Assembly: GCA_025451785.1 (NCBI GenBank)
Contig: JANWJV010000050.1
Span: 1-42,067 of the forward strand
DNA: 42,067 nt
Direction of reading: 5' to 3'
Source of the DNA: Bacteroidia bacterium
Lineage (GTDB): Bacteria > Bacteroidota > Bacteroidia > JANWJV01
Within the stretch, counting starts at the first letter, position 1. Each line of letters starts with the position of its first letter. Under the pieces are notes generated by a model. It searched no databases. It worked only from the letters and a program-made list of their open reading frames with translations, and had not been told where the DNA came from. A program made the translations under genes and the position numbers. Positions 18,270-26,454 of the stretch are shown one piece after another.

Positions 18270-18278
18270 GCAAAGGTA
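18270..18278 (-). promoter_or_regulatory. Bacteroidota-type promoter box upstream of the WecA-like gene
   Basis: The minus strand reads TACCTTTGC, an exact match to the Bacteroidota -7 consensus TAnnTTTG(C). It ends 22 bases before the ATG at 18247, in the 45-base gap after rfbC. A TTG-containing stretch 23 bases further upstream could be the -33 element. This would give the WecA-to-methyltransferase part of the run its own start. Confidence 0.5.
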
Positions 18279-18292
18279 GCAATTGCCCCCCT

Positions 18293-18835
18293 TTAAAACA
18301 AGCTCTTGAAGTCCCTGAAGGCCCTGGCGCTTTTGTCCTTGTCAGATAGCACCGGGTTAGTCACTTTCCATTCGATAGCAAGGTCCTTGTCGTTCCACAG
18401 GATTGCATCTTCTGACTGTTTGTTATACACTTGTGTGCACTTGTACGAAAAGATGGTCTTGTCTTCGAGGGTAAGAAAACCATGCGCGAAACCGGGAGGT
18501 ATCCAGAGCATGGTCTTGTTCTTTTCCGTCAGTTCATACCCGAACGACTTTCCATAAGTGTCAGAGCTCTTGCGGATATCAACTACTACATCAAGCACAG
18601 CGCCCCGGATAACACGTACCAGTTTGCCCTGCGCGAAGGGCGGGTTCTGGAAATGAAGCCCGCGGAGAACCCCTTTCTGCGACATGCTTTGGTTGTCCTG
18701 AATGAACTCCATATCGAGGCCGTGCGAATGGAAAAGTGCCTTGTTGTAGGATTCGTAGAAATATCCTCTGTCGTCCTCAAACACTTTGGGCTCCAGGATG
18801 AGGAGGCCTTCCAACGGGGTATTGATCACGTTCAC
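18293..18835 (-). CDS. rfbC: dTDP-4-dehydrorhamnose 3,5-epimerase
   Basis: A 180-residue cupin-fold RmlC enzyme, normal length. Motifs: FEDDRGYFYESYN, VLRGLHFQNPP with catalytic His61, GKLVRVIRGAVLDVVVDIR, WIPPGFAHGFLTLED and FSYKCT with the general-acid Tyr131. It makes dTDP-4-keto-L-rhamnose in the L-rhamnose pathway (or a related 3,5-epimerised sugar). The partner genes rfbA, rfbB and rfbD are not in this window, so they must be elsewhere. The start overlaps the Wzc-like gene by ATGA (18832-18835). Confidence 0.95.
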   Translation of the reverse strand: MNVINTPLEGLLILEPKVFEDDRGYFYESYNKALFHSHGLDMEFIQDNQSMSQKGVLRGLHFQNPPFAQGKLVRVIRGAVLDVVVDIRKSSDTYGKSFGYELTEKNKTMLWIPPGFAHGFLTLEDKTIFSYKCTQVYNKQSEDAILWNDKDLAIEWKVTNPVLSDKDKSARAFRDFKSLF

Positions 18836-21297
18836 CGGGCGGAGCGTTTGAAAAGTTTTGCGAAAAAGGAGGTCTTCTCCGGTTTGTGCTGATCGTCGTA
18901 ATAACCATAGCCGTAACCATAACCGTATCCGTAACCATAACCGTAGGTATAGCCGTAGGTCTTGCGCTGTATGTCAACACCATTGAGTATCACAGAAAGT
19001 TTCTTGATGTTGTTCTCGTTATAAAGCCTGTCAACGTTCTGAACGAAGTTCTTCTTCGAGTACTCCGCTCTCAGAATGTAAAGGGGATAGTCGGCCCGCT
19101 GTATGATCGCGATGCCATCGGTCACCAGTCCAACAGGCGGGTTATCAATGATGATCATCTCGTACACCTTTTTCAGTTCTTCCAGTACCTGGTCCATCTT
19201 GGCGCTCATGATCAGCTCCGAAGGGTTTGGAGGGATGGGGCCGGCGGTAATGAAGTCGAGGTTCTCCTGGCTGCTTTTTTTGATACAGTTCTGAAGGGTA
19301 TCCTTTCCAATTAGAATGGTGCTCATGCCATTGGTATTGTCGGAGCCAAAGCCCAGGTGGATCTTGGGCTTGCGCATGTCGAGGTCGAGCACCACCACTT
19401 TTTTTCCCGAGTAGGCGATGATCCCCGCGAGGTTGATGGCCACAAAGGTCTTTCCTTCACCCGAAACGGTAGAGGTAATGGCCATGATCTTGGGCCCTGG
19501 TTCATTGGAAATGAACTGCAAGTTGGTGCGTATGGAGCGGAACGCTTCCGCGATAAGCGACTTGGGGTTCTTGTCAACGAGCAGCTGCGATACGGGAATG
19601 TCTTGTTTATATTTAGGCACAATGCCAAGAATGCCGATGGAGGCGCTTGTGAGCCGTGATATGTCGTTCAGCGACGTGATCTCGTTATGCGCCAGGTACC
19701 GGGCGATCACCAGCAGGAGACTTAGAAGAACAGCGAGCAATAGGAAGAGGATGATGGAGATGTTCCTGTTGGGTGAAAGGGGAGAGCCAGAAGGCGCGGC
19801 TTTTTCAAGCACTACGTTCTGTGAAACGAAGCCCGCCTTTGAAATAGAATATTCTGTCTTCTTCTCCAGCAGCATGGTATAGAATTTTTCATTGATCGAA
19901 AAAAGGCGCTGCAGCCTTGCGTATTCCACTTCATCACCGGGAAGTTTCTTGAACCTGTTCTCGAACTCACCTGCCTTTTCTATCAGCGCTTGTTTTCGGG
20001 TCTGTATCTTGGAACGGATAGAAGAGATGCTTTCCAATAGCAGTCGTTTTTGTATGTCGATCTGGAAATCGATGGCCTTCACCGATTCACTTCCGGGCGT
20101 GGCTTCGTAAAGCATTTCCTCCCTCTGGATGAGGAGCTTGTGCAACGAGCTTACAAGGTTCCCTATGGAGTTTTCGTATTCAGTGCCTGCCAGCATCGAA
20201 AGCAAGAGGTAGCTGTCCACTTTGGTCTTGTCCTTTATCTTATTCTCGATCCCGTTCAGAACATTCTCTTCCAGCTCCAGCGTCGTGATCTGGTCCTCGA
20301 GCGTGTTCATGCGCGTCACGTTCATCGTAGTGAGGTCGATCGCGCTTTCATCAATGTTGTTGTCCTTCTTGTACGCTTGTATGGAGTTCTCCGAGTTCTT
20401 TAAACGCTCGTACACGAGGTCCAGCTGTTCATCCACAAAGGCGAGCACGCTTTTCGCGCTCTCGCTCTTTCTTTCAATATCGAAGCTAATGAACTCGGCG
20501 GCCATGGCTGCCGCTATGTCGGCGGCCTTCTTGGCGTTGTTGTCCTTGAAGGAGATAATGATAGTGCGGGCGGCTTCGTTCAACAGCTGTACGTTCAGTT
20601 TAGGATAACATTCGGAAGCCAGCTGTTCGGCCTGGTTGATAGTGAAGTAAAAGGCGTTGTGCTTGAACTGGTTTTGCTGAGAGAGGATGTTGTTATAATT
20701 GTTAACGCTCACCTTGATATCGGCATGCGGAAATGATATCCACTCGTTCGTTTTGTATTTTAGATTAAAGGTTTTATTCTGAAGTGTATACGTAAGCTCT
20801 CCATTGGTGATGTCGTTGAAATCAACATAGATCTTTGCTCCGTACAGATCATCCGATTTTAGTTTGAACTCAACAAAATAGGGACTGTCGGTATATTGTT
20901 CGTGCTCCTTAAAAGTTCCTTCGGCATAATAGCTCACCTGCAGCGGAAGTGTGAGAAGCACCCTCTTCAGGAATACTTTGGACCGCAAAAGCTCGATCGC
21001 TTCCGCCGCTTCGTCGCGGGTTGAGTTTTCAAAGGCATTGTCAACGTTCAGTACTTTGTTTACCGTATTGTCCTCCCGGAGCTGAAGTACAGTGCTTGAT
21101 TGGTAAATGCGTGGCGTGTACCTGAGATACAGGAATGCGCCGGTGAACGAGAGCACAAAGAAAGCAACGATCCAGGGGAGGCTTTTCTTCGCGATGAAGA
21201 AGAACAGCCCTGGCTCGAACTGCCCGCTGAAATTGGTGATGCGCTCCTTGTAACGCTCGAAGCTCTCGGTGGTCCTGGAAATATCTTCCTGGTACAT
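18832..21297 (-). CDS. Wzc-like polysaccharide co-polymerase and tyrosine autokinase
   Basis: An 821-residue inner-membrane protein. It has an N-terminal Wzz domain with a first membrane segment at about 45-65 (LPWIVAFFVLSFTGAFLYL), a long periplasmic coiled-coil region (about 250-490), a second membrane segment near 515-535 (ISIILFLLLAVLLSLLLVIA), then a cytoplasmic BY-kinase domain. Kinase motifs: Walker A STVSGEGKTFVAINLAG, Walker A' VVVLDLDMRKPKIHLGFG and Walker B MIIIDNPPVG. The C-terminus is a tyrosine cluster made of YG repeats with 11 tyrosines, the autophosphorylation tail. It governs polymer length and export with the Wza-like partner encoded 9 bases upstream. Confidence 0.95.
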   Translation of the reverse strand: MYQEDISRTTESFERYKERITNFSGQFEPGLFFFIAKKSLPWIVAFFVLSFTGAFLYLRYTPRIYQSSTVLQLREDNTVNKVLNVDNAFENSTRDEAAEAIELLRSKVFLKRVLLTLPLQVSYYAEGTFKEHEQYTDSPYFVEFKLKSDDLYGAKIYVDFNDITNGELTYTLQNKTFNLKYKTNEWISFPHADIKVSVNNYNNILSQQNQFKHNAFYFTINQAEQLASECYPKLNVQLLNEAARTIIISFKDNNAKKAADIAAAMAAEFISFDIERKSESAKSVLAFVDEQLDLVYERLKNSENSIQAYKKDNNIDESAIDLTTMNVTRMNTLEDQITTLELEENVLNGIENKIKDKTKVDSYLLLSMLAGTEYENSIGNLVSSLHKLLIQREEMLYEATPGSESVKAIDFQIDIQKRLLLESISSIRSKIQTRKQALIEKAGEFENRFKKLPGDEVEYARLQRLFSINEKFYTMLLEKKTEYSISKAGFVSQNVVLEKAAPSGSPLSPNRNISIILFLLLAVLLSLLLVIARYLAHNEITSLNDISRLTSASIGILGIVPKYKQDIPVSQLLVDKNPKSLIAEAFRSIRTNLQFISNEPGPKIMAITSTVSGEGKTFVAINLAGIIAYSGKKVVVLDLDMRKPKIHLGFGSDNTNGMSTILIGKDTLQNCIKKSSQENLDFITAGPIPPNPSELIMSAKMDQVLEELKKVYEMIIIDNPPVGLVTDGIAIIQRADYPLYILRAEYSKKNFVQNVDRLYNENNIKKLSVILNGVDIQRKTYGYTYGYGYGYGYGYGYGYYDDQHKPEKTSFFAKLFKRSAR
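18897..18957 (-). repeat. Hexanucleotide (Tyr-Gly) repeat tract in the Wzc tail
   Basis: The coding strand alternates TAY and GGN codons, giving YGYT, then seven YG units, then YY. Codon choice varies (tac/tat, ggt/ggc/gga), so the repeat is conserved at protein more than at DNA level. It forms the Tyr-rich autophosphorylation tail. Confidence 0.85.
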
Positions 21298-21306
21298 GTC
21301 GGTGGT

Positions 21307-22080
21307 TTACTTCGTGGCTTGCAGAATAAGGCCGTAGGCCAGAATGAGGCTGGTAGCAAGGCTCAGCACAGGGGTGATCTCGCGCAACAGGAGCGAGCTG
21401 TAGTTTTGCCGGGGCTCTACGTAAATAATGTCGTTGGCCTGTAAGATCATTTCGCCTTGTTTGATCCCGGCGATCGTACTGAGGTCTATCAGGTAAATAT
21501 CGGGGTTACCGGGTTGGTCTATCTTTTCGCGGATAAGCTTGATCTTATAAGCTTTGCCCTGCGCAGCGATACCGCCCGAAAGGGCAAGACCTTCGAGCAG
21601 TGTTGTGCTGTTGTTGGCAAGGTTGATCACCTTGGCGTCACCTGGGCTGCCCGGGAAGATGATGATACGCTTGTTCACCACTTTGAGCATAACGAAGGGG
21701 TCTACATAGAAAGTGGCGTATTTTTCCTCCAGCATTTTTTCCGCTTGCCTTACAGTAAGACCATTTATCATCGTGTTTCCAATGATGGGGAGCTTCACAT
21801 AACCATCGTACTCCACCAGGTATTCGGTCATATAAGTATAACGGGCCACATCGGTGGGGTTATTAAGGGAGGTAAGGTCAATGAGCTTAAAGCCTTTGTT
21901 GGCATAGATCCTGAACTCGATACGGTCGTTAGGCGAGATCTTATATGATTTGGAAGCCGTTGAATCACTAAACGTGGTATACTTATAATCCTTGGGGGTG
22001 CGGAGCATAGTACTAGGATTCAATACCTTACAACCGCTAAGCACTAAAGGGACAAGGCAAATAAGCAGTAGTTTCCTCAT
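21307..22080 (-). CDS. Wza-like polysaccharide export lipoprotein (Poly_export/SLBB)
   Basis: A 257-residue lipoprotein: signal peptide with lipobox VLSGC (Cys17), then a polysaccharide export domain (YKISPNDRIEFRIYANKGF), a middle stretch GYVKLPIIGNTMINGLTVRQ, and an SLBB-type domain (IIIFPGSPGDAKVINLA, then GEMILQANDIIYVEPR). The C-terminal hydrophobic helix (LLREITPVLSLATSLILAYG) fits the amphipathic helix that forms the outer-membrane pore in Wza. It pairs with the Wzc-like protein encoded 9 bases downstream. Confidence 0.93.
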   Translation of the reverse strand: MRKLLLICLVPLVLSGCKVLNPSTMLRTPKDYKYTTFSDSTASKSYKISPNDRIEFRIYANKGFKLIDLTSLNNPTDVARYTYMTEYLVEYDGYVKLPIIGNTMINGLTVRQAEKMLEEKYATFYVDPFVMLKVVNKRIIIFPGSPGDAKVINLANNSTTLLEGLALSGGIAAQGKAYKIKLIREKIDQPGNPDIYLIDLSTIAGIKQGEMILQANDIIYVEPRQNYSSLLLREITPVLSLATSLILAYGLILQATK

Positions 22081-22093
22081 AAGGAGCTTTTGT

Positions 22094-22102
22094 GCAAAAA
22101 TA
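22094..22102 (-). promoter_or_regulatory. Bacteroidota-type promoter box upstream of the export lipoprotein gene
   Basis: The minus strand reads TATTTTTGC, an exact TAnnTTTGC match, ending 13 bases before the ATG at 22080. It lies in the 49-base gap after the GT4 gene, one of the two wide gaps in the polysaccharide run. No clear -33 element was seen. Confidence 0.42.
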
Positions 22103-22129
22103 TTAAAAATTAACGGAATAAGCGGCGGA

Positions 22130-23284
22130 TTACTGGATTAAGCTCCTGTAGAGGCTTGCGACATCGTTTACAAGGCGTGTATAGTGGTATTTGTTGCGCA
22201 CATGCTCCCAGCCTCCAAAGCCCATTTTTTGCCTTAAGGCTTCGTTTTCGACCAGGTTAAGCAGGTTCTTGCAATAGGTTTCCTTATCAGAAACATCGCT
22301 CAAAAGAGCTGTTTCACCAGGTATCACCACGTTTTCGATGCCGCCCGTATTGGTCGATACAAGGGGTCTGTTAGCAGCCTGTGCCTCGATGAGGCTTACA
22401 GGGGTGCCTTCGTTAAAGGAACTTAGACAAACTATATCGAGGCCGGGATAAACATTTTCCACCTGCTTTTCCCAGGAGCTGAAATGCACAATGCTTCGCA
22501 AGCCCATGCTATCCGTAAGCGACTCCAGGTGCTGTCGTTCCTCACCATCGCCGATAATGATGGCCCGTATCTTTTTTTGAGAATTCTTGCTCACGTATTG
22601 AACAGCCTCCAGGAAAAGCGCGTGGTTCTTTACCGGAACAAGACGGCCCACAATACCAATGGCCACTTCATGTTCGGCAAGGCCTTGCGCGGCACGGTAT
22701 GCTTTCCGGCGCGTTTCCTGGTCGTCGTTAAAACGCTGCAGGTCGAATCCCAGCGGGATCACATGAAACTTCTCGGCGGGCGCGATGTGATGGATCGCTG
22801 ACAGTTCCTCTTTTTGTTTTTCGCTTATGGCGATGATCGCCGAGCTTTTAGCGGCAAGGTGCCGCTCCACTTTTTTGTACAGACCAGTCTTGAGACTGCC
22901 GAAATAGGAGTGGAACACGTGGCCGTGAAATGTATGCACGATCACCGGCACTTTGCAGGCTGCTGCCGCCATCCTTCCCAGCGCTCCTGCCTTGGCGGCA
23001 TGCGTGTGTACAATGTCAGGCTTCCATTCACGAATGATGGCTTTGAGCTTTTTGTAGGCGGCAAGGTCACTGAAGGGGTTAATGCTACGCCGCATCTCGG
23101 GAAGTATCCTGTAATCTAGCTCCAGTTTTTTCAGGATGAACTCCGAGCTTTCCTCGCTCTCATCCTTGCTTCCGCCGATAAGAAGCGTTTCGAACTCAGG
23201 TGAAAGGTATTTGGTAAGGTAGGCCGCGTTATAAGTGGGCCCGCCCAAATTAAAGCGGTTGATGATGCGTAATACCTTAGGCAT
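22130..23284 (-). CDS. GT4-family glycosyltransferase
   Basis: A 384-residue GT-B retaining glycosyltransferase. The N-terminal half has NRFNLGGPTYNAAYL and IVHTHAAKAGALGRMAA; the C-terminal half has IGIVGRLVPVKNH, AIIIGDGEE and the EX7E signature FNEGTPVSLIEAQAANRPLV followed by STNTGGIENVV. It transfers a sugar from a nucleotide donor to the growing lipid-linked glycan on the cytoplasmic face. The start overlaps the end of the asparagine synthetase-like gene by 8 bases. Confidence 0.92.
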   Translation of the reverse strand: MPKVLRIINRFNLGGPTYNAAYLTKYLSPEFETLLIGGSKDESEESSEFILKKLELDYRILPEMRRSINPFSDLAAYKKLKAIIREWKPDIVHTHAAKAGALGRMAAAACKVPVIVHTFHGHVFHSYFGSLKTGLYKKVERHLAAKSSAIIAISEKQKEELSAIHHIAPAEKFHVIPLGFDLQRFNDDQETRRKAYRAAQGLAEHEVAIGIVGRLVPVKNHALFLEAVQYVSKNSQKKIRAIIIGDGEERQHLESLTDSMGLRSIVHFSSWEKQVENVYPGLDIVCLSSFNEGTPVSLIEAQAANRPLVSTNTGGIENVVIPGETALLSDVSDKETYCKNLLNLVENEALRQKMGFGGWEHVRNKYHYTRLVNDVASLYRSLIQ

Positions 23285-25151
23285 GCATATACTTTTTCCA
23301 CCAGTGCTGGAACACGATGAGGCCCCAGAGCCTTGCCACCGAATCGCCCGGGTTGTTTGAATATACTTTTTTCATTATCGCGGTCACCTCGTCATAGTTG
23401 AAAATATCCTGCTGCATGATCAGCTCTTTTGAAAGCAGGTCGTTGGTGATGATGCTCTTTAACTCGGTGCGGAACCATTTTAACAAGGGGACCTCGAAGC
23501 CTTGCTTGCCGCGGCCCATGATCTCTGCCGGAAGCAGGTCGGCACAGGAGTCTTTCAGTATTTTTTTTCTTTGCTTGCCGTCTATCTTCCATGAAGAGGG
23601 CAGGGAAGAGGCAAGGTCAACGATCCGGTGGTCGAGGAAGGGGACACGCAGTTCGAGGGAGTTGGCCATGCTCATACGATCGGCTTTTACAAGCATGTCG
23701 TTTTCCAGTACCAGTTTCAGGTCAGCATTCAAAACTGAATTGAAGTCTTCGTTGATCAAGCCGGTGAACAATGACTTCCTGGAAGTGTACACGGTGTTGT
23801 TGTAACGGTCCTTTACCAGCTTTCCGGCCATTGTTTCATCAGCGTAACCCGCCCAGGCCCAATAGCGTTCAGCGGCGCTTAACTTCATTCCCTGCCCGAA
23901 CTTTTGTAATTGCCTTGCTTTGTTGCCCAGCTTTGAGTTCCTTGAGCCGCGAATAGCTTTCAATAAAGGTGTTCCCGCTTTGACCAGCCTGGCGCTGAGA
24001 CCCGCCTTGCGTGCCTTTAATTCGGCAGCGTGCTTATTGTACCCTCCAAACAATTCATCGGCCCCATCGCCCGAAAGTGCTACCGTAACATGTTTGCGGG
24101 TGTGCATGGATAGTATATGCACCGCAAGCGCCGAGGAATCAGCAAATGGTTCGTCAGTATAATCAAGTACTGAATGAAGATTGGCAAACAGGTCATCATT
24201 GCCAAGTTCGAAAACATGATGTTCGGTTCCCAGTTTCTTCGCGGCTATCCTCGCGTATTTTGTTTCATCGAATAATTTCTCATCCCGGAAACCGATCGAA
24301 AAACTTTTTAGTTTTTTAGTATGCCTGGCTGCCAGCGCGGTAATGATCGTGGAATCGATGCCTCCGCTGAGGAAGGCGCCGAGGGGTACATCAGAAACAA
24401 GGCGCTGCTCTACCGAATCGTTCAGTAAGTTGCGTAACGACTTCGTGGCTTGTTCGTAAGAGAGTTTTGTGGGATCAGCTACAGGTGAATAATATGTTTG
24501 AAGTTTAATGTTTGAGGTTTGAAGTTGGGTGAACCCTGAAGAAGGAAACTTCATAACTCCCTCAAAAATGCTCCATGGCGAGGGAATGTAATTCAGCTGC
24601 AGGTAGGTGAACAGCGACACTTCGTCGATCTTCTTCTGGATCCCATAAGCAAGCAAGGCTTTCATTTCAGAGGCGAAAATGAACTTGTCTTTATCCGAGA
24701 AATAAAACAGCGGCTTTATGCCGAAGCGGTCGCGTGCGAGAAAGAGGTTTTTTTCTTCCCTGTCATAAACAGCAAAAGCAAACTCTCCGTTAAGGCGCTG
24801 CAGGCATTTTTCTTTTTCACGGATATATAGCTGAAGCAATACCTCTGTGTCACTTTCAGAGTTGAATGAAATTCCTTTAGAAACAAGTTCTTTTTTTAGC
24901 TCCTTGTAATTGAAGATCTCGCCATTGAAAACGATGGTATACCTTCCGCTGGCATCGCTCATGGGTTGTGCGGCATTGTCAGTAGTGTCAATGATCTTTA
25001 GTCTTCGGTGGGAGAGCACCACTGGCCCATGTGCATAGGTTCCTTTGGCGTCGGGTCCGCGACTTGAAAGAGTGCTGGCAGCGTGCTCAGCTTTGGCCAG
25101 GAACTTTTTTCCCTCTTCAGTGAATGCGATAATACCCGTGATGCCGCACAT
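23277..25151 (-). CDS. asnB: Asparagine synthase (glutamine-hydrolysing) / glycan-locus amidotransferase
   Basis: A 624-residue two-domain enzyme. The N-terminal glutaminase domain begins MCGITGI with nucleophile Cys2 and has VFNGEIFNYKEL; the synthetase domain has the PP-loop LSGGIDSTIITALAA and SLELRVPFLDHRIVDLA. It makes asparagine or, as often in polysaccharide clusters, amidates an acidic sugar. The linker near residues 208-219, where homologues normally have a PPGH-type motif, instead reads QLQTSNIKLQT, encoded by a heptamer tandem repeat. It starts 3 bases after the glycosidase-like gene and overlaps the GT4 gene by 8 bases. Confidence 0.93.
   Translation of the reverse strand: MCGITGIIAFTEEGKKFLAKAEHAASTLSSRGPDAKGTYAHGPVVLSHRRLKIIDTTDNAAQPMSDASGRYTIVFNGEIFNYKELKKELVSKGISFNSESDTEVLLQLYIREKEKCLQRLNGEFAFAVYDREEKNLFLARDRFGIKPLFYFSDKDKFIFASEMKALLAYGIQKKIDEVSLFTYLQLNYIPSPWSIFEGVMKFPSSGFTQLQTSNIKLQTYYSPVADPTKLSYEQATKSLRNLLNDSVEQRLVSDVPLGAFLSGGIDSTIITALAARHTKKLKSFSIGFRDEKLFDETKYARIAAKKLGTEHHVFELGNDDLFANLHSVLDYTDEPFADSSALAVHILSMHTRKHVTVALSGDGADELFGGYNKHAAELKARKAGLSARLVKAGTPLLKAIRGSRNSKLGNKARQLQKFGQGMKLSAAERYWAWAGYADETMAGKLVKDRYNNTVYTSRKSLFTGLINEDFNSVLNADLKLVLENDMLVKADRMSMANSLELRVPFLDHRIVDLASSLPSSWKIDGKQRKKILKDSCADLLPAEIMGRGKQGFEVPLLKWFRTELKSIITNDLLSKELIMQQDIFNYDEVTAIMKKVYSNNPGDSVARLWGLIVFQHWWKKYMHA
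24497..24524 (-). repeat. Heptanucleotide tandem repeat inside asnB
   Basis: Four consecutive heptamers on the coding strand: CTTCAAA, CCTCAAA, CATTAAA, CTTCAAA, followed by CATATTA. Three heptamers make 21 bases, so the protein shows a 7-residue echo (LQTSNIK then LQT). A period not divisible by three is unusual in coding DNA. Confidence 0.8.
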
Positions 25152-25154
25152 AAA

Positions 25155-25892
25155 TTACTTTCTGAAGATGACCCAGTTGCTTTGCCGCGCGGTTTGTGAC
25201 CTGTCGAGGCCCATGACCCTCATGCTGCCGTCGTTGAGCCGCACCCATCCCTCGTCCCAGGCGCCCATATCGGTATAGAGAAGGTCCTTTACATCCATGG
25301 CCGCTAGGTCGTTGGCGAATGCTTTGAGCGTGATGGCCTTTTCACTCTCGGCGATGGCGGTCATTCCGTTCTTGAAAATAACAATGCCCCGTCGCTGAAA
25401 AAGTTTCGTGTCAACAAAAGAAGCAGGTTTTCCATCGGTGATCATTTGTATTTGCTGAAAGAAGGAGATATGTTGTTCCTTTAATGAAACCATAAAGCCG
25501 AGACTTTGTTCAATGCTCTTCGCGTTGGTGGGAGCGATCCTGCAAGTACCCTGGCTAATATATGCCCCGCCACCCAGGCGCTGGTTTATTTTCTTTTTAT
25601 TCCCCACCACGCCTTTGCAGGAATACAGGCCGTCAACTTTAAAACTGTCAAGGGTTGTAAAGGCGGCAGCAATACAAAGTAGCACATTGGTGTCTTTTGC
25701 GGAAGGACGGCTGATCACAAAATCGATCTTAGCGGTGTTCTGGTAGATGAAGGTGTACTTGTTGCCCGAGGCGCCGGTTTTTATTTCTTCGGAAAGCGGT
25801 GACCTGGGCTTTTTCTCTTCGCCCTTAACGAGCAGGAACGCGCTAAGCACAACGATGGCGCTGATGGAGAGCGGAAGAAGCTTTCGTAACAC
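25155..25892 (-). CDS. Possible phosphodiester glycosidase (NAGPA-like), membrane-anchored
   Basis: About 245 residues with an N-terminal signal anchor (LLPLSISAIVVLSAFLLVKG). Distant features recall the phosphodiester glycosidase domain: GGGAYISQGTCRIAP, then RRGIVIFKNGMTAIAES, and a late LLYTDMGAWDEGWVRLNDG where family members have a substrate-site Gly/Asp segment. This assignment is tentative. No ATG exists: the frame opens at TTG 25898 or GTG 25892, and the TTG overlaps a promoter-like TATCTTTG, so GTG is preferred. It is the first gene of the minus-strand run, 3 bases before asnB, and diverges from the MORN-repeat gene. Confidence 0.55.
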   Translation of the reverse strand: MLRKLLPLSISAIVVLSAFLLVKGEEKKPRSPLSEEIKTGASGNKYTFIYQNTAKIDFVISRPSAKDTNVLLCIAAAFTTLDSFKVDGLYSCKGVVGNKKKINQRLGGGAYISQGTCRIAPTNAKSIEQSLGFMVSLKEQHISFFQQIQMITDGKPASFVDTKLFQRRGIVIFKNGMTAIAESEKAITLKAFANDLAAMDVKDLLYTDMGAWDEGWVRLNDGSMRVMGLDRSQTARQSNWVIFRK

Positions 25893-25895
25893 ACT

Positions 25896-25903
25896 CAAAG
25901 ATA
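25896..25903 (-). promoter_or_regulatory. Possible promoter box at the head of the polysaccharide run
   Basis: The minus strand reads TATCTTTG, an exact TAnnTTTG match, 3 bases before the GTG at 25892. If real, the transcript would be almost leaderless. No convincing -33 element was found. Confidence 0.35.
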
Positions 25904-25926
25904 GGATTTTTTGATAGCTTTACTTG

Positions 25927-26454
25927 GTGAAGTTCCCATTGACATTTCCGCTTCTCTTATTGGTGTTTTATGCCCGGTCGCAGGACATCATTTACTATGA
26001 GAATGGTGCCAAACACCGTGAGCGGATAAGGCTGGAAAAGGACAAGCAGAAAGAGATCGTTTATTATCCAAGCGGACAAAAAAGCTCGGAAGCCTTCCTG
26101 AAAGATGGAAGGTATACCGGAACCGCGAAGACCTATTACGAGAGCGGTCAGCTTCAGGCGAAAGGAAAAGTAAGGACGATCCGGGTAAAACTGCCCAAGC
26201 GTTTATCGGACAATGAAGAGCGGGAGCGAACTACGGTGATGAGCGGACGCTGGTGTTCCTGGTACGACGATGGTAAACCCATGAAGCTGATCGTTTGGCG
26301 CCGTGGCTATATGAAGAAAACCATCAGCTGGGATAAGCAAGGCAAGGTCATCGAGAAGCGGCGCTTTTGGTTCAAGAAGATCGTCTTCGGCAACTTCGGT
26401 GAAGGCGATGGGGAAGAGGAGCGTGAGCGCGAAAAAGGAAAGAAGCGCGACTAG
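25927..26454 (+). CDS. Exported MORN-variant repeat protein (YwqK-like)
   Basis: About 175 residues. The signal peptide is VKFPLTFPLLLLVFYARSQ. Three to four MORN-variant units follow: DIIYYENGAKH, EIVYYPSGQKSSEAFLKDGR, TGTAKTYYESGQLQAKGKV and GRWCSWYDDGKPMKLIVW. The tail is highly charged (GDGEEEREREKGKKRD). Such repeats occur in many exported Bacteroidota proteins of unknown role. The frame opens at TTG 25924 with GTG at 25927; there is no ATG. The stop codon TAG shares the palindrome CTAG (26451-26454) with the stop of the convergent gene. Confidence 0.72.
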   Translation: MKFPLTFPLLLLVFYARSQDIIYYENGAKHRERIRLEKDKQKEIVYYPSGQKSSEAFLKDGRYTGTAKTYYESGQLQAKGKVRTIRVKLPKRLSDNEERERTTVMSGRWCSWYDDGKPMKLIVWRRGYMKKTISWDKQGKVIEKRRFWFKKIVFGNFGEGDGEEEREREKGKKRD

